Below are positions 60,269 to 64,000 of a stretch of DNA of 64,000 nucleotides, one piece after another. The DNA is from Belliella kenyensis (GTDB taxonomy: Bacteria; Bacteroidota; Bacteroidia; Cytophagales; Cyclobacteriaceae), in the NCBI RefSeq assembly GCF_022549675.1, contig NZ_JAKZGR010000003.1, positions 186,001-250,000 on the forward strand, in the 5' to 3' direction. The notes beneath the pieces are model-generated. The model was not told where the DNA came from. It did not search any database and saw only the letters and a list, made by a program, of their open reading frames with translations. The translations under genes and the position numbers were made by a program. Numbering within the stretch: the first letter of the stretch is position 1; the number at the start of each line of letters is the position of its first letter.

Positions 60269-61132
60269 TCAATAACTCTTAGGACTGTCCAAAGGAAGTA
60301 CAATTATAAAGTCAGCAATGCCTACAGATTCTTTTTGAAGCTCACCCATATTATCTTGCTCCACAGTAGATATCGTGGCCAAGGCGATGGAAGGGTTTCT
60401 CTGCATCAGATACCAGACTATTCCTTCGTAGTTATTGCTATGATAACTACCATTGATATGATAAACTTGAACATTGTTGTCTATTGACTCCTCTAATGAA
60501 AAAGCCATGGTTGCATCTTTTATGGCTTGAGCTTGTATCATATAGTCGGTGTTCATTCCGCTGCCGTGCATCATTTGTTTCATGCCAACATAACCAGGGA
60601 GGCTCATATCCACATCGATCGGAAGTGGTGCAATATATGTTTTTGCTAGGTCACTAAGGTTCTCTAAGGCAAGTAATCCTTCTCTGCTGACCAAGGAAGC
60701 ATATTTACGAGGTACATTACTAGCGATGAAGCCAATACCTTTTTCTTTGGCAAAGCGCATTAAAGGTTTGTAATCTGTCTGGTAATTATTCCAAAGTTTT
60801 GCTTCGGCTTCGAAATTTTTTTCTGATATTTTTCCTGCAAACCATTCATCAATATTCAATTGATCATCTCTTTCAAAAAACTCACCACTAAGAGCTATAT
60901 TTCTTTCGGTTTTGTGAAGCTCCTTCAATAGCTGCAATTGCAGCCAATGTGCTATGGCACTGTTGTGTAATTCACCAAACAAAATTACATCTTGCGTTTT
61001 GACTGAGGTGACCATCTGCTCAAATGTCGCAGCATTTCCTTCTTTGTCGAAAATATTAAATGTCAGATTTTGAGCGTAGGAGAATTGAATGGTACTAATG
61101 AGTAGACCAAATAGCAATACTTTTTTAATCAT
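60269..61132 (-). CDS. ChaN family protein
   Basis: A 287-residue secreted protein (signal MIKKVLLFGLLISTIQFSYA, cleavage before Gln). The ChaN pattern is present: VILFGELHNSAIAHWLQLQLL near residue 50, SGEFFERDDQ, and HINGSYHSNNYEGIVWYL near 230 with conserved His. ChaN-type proteins have been reported to bind haem in envelope transport. It overlaps the end of folB by 8 nt, so they are translationally coupled. Confidence 0.9.
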   Translation of the reverse strand: MIKKVLLFGLLISTIQFSYAQNLTFNIFDKEGNAATFEQMVTSVKTQDVILFGELHNSAIAHWLQLQLLKELHKTERNIALSGEFFERDDQLNIDEWFAGKISEKNFEAEAKLWNNYQTDYKPLMRFAKEKGIGFIASNVPRKYASLVSREGLLALENLSDLAKTYIAPLPIDVDMSLPGYVGMKQMMHGSGMNTDYMIQAQAIKDATMAFSLEESIDNNVQVYHINGSYHSNNYEGIVWYLMQRNPSIALATISTVEQDNMGELQKESVGIADFIIVLPLDSPKSY

Positions 61133-61490
61133 AGTCTTCAGGATAACTTACTGTCACAACGGAATAATTCACCACTCCACCAATGGCAGGATTGTGTTTT
61201 TTGATAGTAATACACACTTGCTTGGCGTGAGGATAGGCTAAAAGGATGTCTTTGATCATGAGGTGAGCGAGATGTTCTAAAAGCTTGACAGGCTCAAGCA
61301 TGTGAGATTTAGCTATTTGGTAGATTTTCGCATAGTCTACTGTATCCTTCAGCGTATCATGCAGCATGGCTTGTCTAAAATCAGCTTCTACTTGAATATC
61401 TACTGTAAATCTATTACCTAGTTTATTCTCTTCAGAGAATACACCATGATAAGCATGAAACTCAATACCTTCTAATGATACCCTTCCCAT
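61125..61490 (-). CDS. folB: Dihydroneopterin aldolase FolB
   Basis: A 121-residue enzyme of folate synthesis that cleaves dihydroneopterin to 6-hydroxymethyl-dihydropterin and glycolaldehyde. The start GRVSLEGIEFHAYHGVFSEE contains the substrate-binding region, and LLEHLAHLMIKDIL and the catalytic Lys in ITIKKHNPAIGG are present. It overlaps divIVA by 1 nt and chaN by 8 nt in the minus-strand operon. Confidence 0.95.
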   Translation of the reverse strand: MGRVSLEGIEFHAYHGVFSEENKLGNRFTVDIQVEADFRQAMLHDTLKDTVDYAKIYQIAKSHMLEPVKLLEHLAHLMIKDILLAYPHAKQVCITIKKHNPAIGGVVNYSVVTVSYPEDYD

Positions 61491-62398
61491 TATCCTAACT
61501 CATCAAAGAAAGAATTTCCTTTATTGATTTTGTTTTTAACCTCTTGAGGTTCTTCCACGGGTTGCTCATTGGGGATGTTTTCAGAAACCACTTCAGCAGC
61601 GGTGGTTTGAGCCAAAGGTGTATTTTCTTTCAATTCTTCATCACTATCAGCGTCTTCAATTGTTGAATCCCGATCAGATTCCAGTGTTTCGGTATAGATT
61701 TCTTCATCATGAGCTAAACTATCTTGAACAAGTTCATCTGCCATCTTGATCTCAGAAGAGGATTCTTTTAAAACTATTTCTTCCTGATTGATACTTGCGC
61801 TTGCTATATTGGCCATGGTAAATGCGTTGGACTTGTTCAAATTTTCTACCAGTTCCAAGTGTACATTTACATTGATTTTTTCCAAGTTACTTGTCGAAAC
61901 ACTGATGTCATCTTGGATGTCTTCTGCAATTTTTTTAAGGTTTCTTAAGACCAACTCACGCTGTTGAATAAGCTTTTGATAGCCATAAACCAGTGAGCTA
62001 ACATCATTTTGGAGGTCTTCCATGATTTGTCTTGCTTTGGTTTCTGCCGTCTCAATTAAGTTTTGAGATCTAGACTTAGCATCATTCAGCATAGATTCAG
62101 CGTTTTGGTGAGCCTCTCTTACGATGTACTCGGCTGCTTCATTGGCTTCTTCGATGATACTGGCGCCAGTATCTTCTGCAGTTTTCAATGTTCTAAAAAG
62201 AGAAGCTTCTACTTCCTTCATTTTGTTTGCCTCTCTGATACTTTCATCCAATTTTTTTTGAAGTTCTTCAGTATCATTGTTGACTTTTTCCCATTCTTCG
62301 GATAGTTGCTTCAAAAATTCGTCAACTTCATCCTTGTCATACCCTCTGAAGTTTTTTTCAAAGGATTTTTTTCTGATTTCTAAGGCTGTTATTTTCAT
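61490..62398 (-). CDS. DivIVA domain-containing protein
   Basis: A 302-residue coiled-coil protein. The N-terminal MKITALEIRKKSFEKNFRGYDKDEVDEFL is the DivIVA membrane-binding domain. The coiled coil runs to about residue 185, followed by an acidic, probably disordered tail (many Glu/Asp, about 190-285) and a short conserved end (NSFFDELG). It may mark membrane sites for division or cell-wall growth. It follows the WD40 gene by 4 bp and overlaps folB by 1 nt. Confidence 0.92.
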   Translation of the reverse strand: MKITALEIRKKSFEKNFRGYDKDEVDEFLKQLSEEWEKVNNDTEELQKKLDESIREANKMKEVEASLFRTLKTAEDTGASIIEEANEAAEYIVREAHQNAESMLNDAKSRSQNLIETAETKARQIMEDLQNDVSSLVYGYQKLIQQRELVLRNLKKIAEDIQDDISVSTSNLEKINVNVHLELVENLNKSNAFTMANIASASINQEEIVLKESSSEIKMADELVQDSLAHDEEIYTETLESDRDSTIEDADSDEELKENTPLAQTTAAEVVSENIPNEQPVEEPQEVKNKINKGNSFFDELG

Positions 62399-62402
62399 AA
62401 AA

Positions 62403-63311
62403 TTAAAATTCTAATTGCCAAATGGAGATATTTCTATCGTCACTGACAGAAATAATAGATTGGTCATATTTACTCCATATTATTTTGTTAATTGAAGTTC
62501 CATGTCCCGCGTGGCGTGCTTTGTCTATCACTTTGAGTAATTTGTGGTCTTCGGAACTCCATACTTTTATGGACTTGTCCATGCTGCAAGTAGCAAAATA
62601 CTTACCATCATTGCGAAAAGCAAGAAAATTGATAGCATACATATGTGCTATCACCTCATCTTGAAGCAAAAAGTCCTTAGCATTCCAAATTTTGAGGTGT
62701 GCATCTCTACCACCTGAAATCAATTTGGATTGATCTGGAGCGTAGGCTAGAGCAAAAACTGAATTAGTATGCCCTTCCAAGTTTGCAATAGGTTCGTCAT
62801 TGGTCAGGTTTAGTATTTTGACAGTGTGGTCACTGAATCCTATTGCTAATTGATTAAGTATGGGATTCACGGCCATTACTCGCGCACTTTTGTCGCTTAG
62901 TTTTAATCTTTTCTTGATTGCTTTTTGATCTAGATCTATCATTGTAATTAGCCCATCTCCAGTAGCTACATAGGCTATTCCAGAGGTGATTTTGATATCA
63001 AAAATGGATTGATCTGTCATTCTAATAGACCACAATTCTTGATTATGAACTAAATCAATCACATGAATACCTTCAAAATTATGACCTATGAGTAATAAAT
63101 TTCTCTCATGATCTACTGCCAAAGCGTACACAGAATGTGGGAGTTTTGCAATCAATTTTCCATTTTTCGGATCCTCTAAATTCCACGCTACCACCATTCC
63201 ATCACCAGCTCCAGTGTAGAAGTATTGAGGCTCAGCACCTTCTGTCAAAGCATAGATGCAATCATTGTGTCCAGTGAGTGTATGGAGTTTATTTACATTG
63301 ATTTTTGACAT
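62403..63311 (-). CDS. WD40 repeat beta-propeller protein
   Basis: A 302-residue cytosolic protein made of about seven WD40 repeats, for example LTGHNDCIYALTEG at the start, LEGHTNSVFALAYAPDQSKLISGG in the middle and SVSDDRNISIWQLEF at the end. The start ATG 63311 is preferred to 63356, since the longer form overlaps the divergent PPTase gene. Probably a scaffold; partner unknown. It is first in the operon with divIVA, folB, chaN and the DUF4268 gene. Confidence 0.92.
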   Translation of the reverse strand: MSKINVNKLHTLTGHNDCIYALTEGAEPQYFYTGAGDGMVVAWNLEDPKNGKLIAKLPHSVYALAVDHERNLLLIGHNFEGIHVIDLVHNQELWSIRMTDQSIFDIKITSGIAYVATGDGLITMIDLDQKAIKKRLKLSDKSARVMAVNPILNQLAIGFSDHTVKILNLTNDEPIANLEGHTNSVFALAYAPDQSKLISGGRDAHLKIWNAKDFLLQDEVIAHMYAINFLAFRNDGKYFATCSMDKSIKVWSSEDHKLLKVIDKARHAGHGTSINKIIWSKYDQSIISVSDDRNISIWQLEF

Positions 63312-63350
63312 ATATTGCGAGTTGAGCAAACCATAAACCCGTTTTGGGCT

Positions 63351-63980
63351 ATGCAAACAAAAATAGAAAAAATAAGTGCTTTATCGGCTTTGGCTGTGAA
63401 TAATATTCAAGAAGTAGCTACTCAAGAAGTGGATTTCTTGAGTTTTAGAGAAAGACTTGCTTTATCGAATATTTCTAGGGAAGAGAAGAGGTATGAATGG
63501 AAAGCTGCTCGGATTGCTCTAAAGGCAGCATTAGATGAGATTTCTTTACCTTATGCAGGGTTTTTCAAAGATGAGCATGGCAAATCTTATCCTATGGATG
63601 GTTTGGGTTTTGTTTCATTAACGCATACCAAAGGTGTAGCTGCTGCGATTTTTCATAAAAATATGCCTGTGGGTATTGACTTGGATTATGTTCGAGAAAA
63701 AGTTGTAAAACTTGGTCCAAAATTTTTAGACCCTTGTGAAATGGCTTTTCTCCAAAGTGACCCACTACTCTATACAATGGCATGGTCTGCGAAGGAATCT
63801 ATTTTCAAATGTCAAGGTAAAAAAGGTATAAGCTTACGAGAACATATTCTTCTTGAACCTTTCTCAAAAGGGGATCATATAATCTCAGGAAAAATTTATC
63901 AAACCGAATACTCCGACCATCACTATCAAGTGAAAATTGAAGTATCGGGAGACATGGTATTAAGCTATACTGTTTGGTAG
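63351..63980 (+). CDS. 4'-phosphopantetheinyl transferase superfamily protein
   Basis: A 209-residue enzyme that transfers 4'-phosphopantetheine from CoA to a carrier protein. The family motifs are VGIDLDYVREKV near residue 107 and WSAKESIFKCQGKKG near 145, holding the Mg-binding acidic residues and Lys. I choose ATG 63351 over TTG 63315. Only 39 bp separate it from the start of the divergent WD40 gene. It is either an AcpS-type stand-in or a secondary PPTase; the carrier is unknown. Confidence 0.88.
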   Translation: MQTKIEKISALSALAVNNIQEVATQEVDFLSFRERLALSNISREEKRYEWKAARIALKAALDEISLPYAGFFKDEHGKSYPMDGLGFVSLTHTKGVAAAIFHKNMPVGIDLDYVREKVVKLGPKFLDPCEMAFLQSDPLLYTMAWSAKESIFKCQGKKGISLREHILLEPFSKGDHIISGKIYQTEYSDHHYQVKIEVSGDMVLSYTVW

Positions 63981-64000
63981 TGAATTTGTGGTTATATTTA

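Noticed and set aside
1-64000. tRNA, rRNA, CRISPR arrays, insertion sequences, prophage
   Set aside because: Looked for cloverleaf ends, regular repeat-spacer units, transposase genes with inverted ends and phage structural genes by eye; none found.

Overview
This is an AT-rich chromosomal segment from a Bacteroidota bacterium, most likely of the order Cytophagales. The evidence is a SusC/SusD pair with its own ECF sigma/FecR regulators, the gliding lipoprotein GldH, RicT, a DUF4293 membrane protein, many short lipoproteins with an LxxC lipobox, and promoters of the Bacteroidota type (TAnnTTTG at -7) in place of Shine-Dalgarno-led starts. I see no tRNA, rRNA, CRISPR array, insertion sequence or prophage. 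Most of it reads as ordinary chromosome.

Layout. 1-11.5 kb: an edge-truncated lipoprotein, a first RecQ, CsbD-like stress protein, homogentisate dioxygenase, DUF4293 protein, truA, an MsbA-like ABC exporter, three small envelope proteins (one with a collagen-like tract) and hemE. 11.9-12.7 kb: an abundant-looking outer-membrane protein. 12.9-22.8 kb: a complete regulated uptake locus, ECF sigma - FecR - SusC (with STN signalling domain) - SusD - zinc metallohydrolase lipoprotein - DUF4302 lipoprotein. 22.8-27.1 kb: MOSC protein, dnaK (with a sigma-54-type promoter), a GroES-like protein and IscA. 27.4-30 kb: lipoproteins, VOC protein, nitroreductase. 30.2-35.8 kb: a minus-strand molybdenum cofactor operon, moaA-moeA-TSUP exporter-moaD-moaE-(HEPN/MNT pair)-moaCB. 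36-40.8 kb: sterol-desaturase-like protein, methylmalonyl-CoA epimerase, thiL, an XPF/ERCC4-type nuclease and small membrane proteins. 41-48.5 kb: rlmD, Pr6Pr protein, SDR and a 1314-residue DUF4011-type helicase. 48.5-54 kb: minus-strand operon recQ-purD-ricT-gldH. 54-64 kb: kpsF and mannose-1-phosphate guanylyltransferase, a phosphatase, DUF4136 lipoprotein, HsdR_N-like protein, Crp regulator, then a minus-strand operon WD40-DivIVA-folB-chaN-DUF4268 and a divergent phosphopantetheinyl transferase.

How genes work together. The SusC-type locus is self-contained: the STN domain of SusC can signal through FecR to the ECF sigma, while SusD and two surface lipoproteins capture or process substrate. 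The two surface lipoproteins appear to share a related C-terminal domain. The Mo-cofactor operon covers most steps from GTP to molybdopterin and Mo insertion, and carries a possible toxin-antitoxin pair inside it.

Most notable signals: (1) a near-consensus -24/-12 (sigma-54) element with a cluster of TGTCA half-sites upstream of dnaK; (2) -7 promoter boxes lying 4-5 nt from the start codons of hemE, truA and rlmD, which predicts leaderless mRNAs; (3) the shared C-terminal domain in the metallohydrolase and DUF4302 lipoproteins; (4) a HEPN/MNT pair with intact motifs inside the Mo-cofactor operon; (5) a stand-alone bacterial XPF-like nuclease; (6) a DUF4011-type helicase whose tail looks like a decayed endonuclease domain. 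No homology search could be run. Family calls rest on recognised motifs and overall sequence resemblance.
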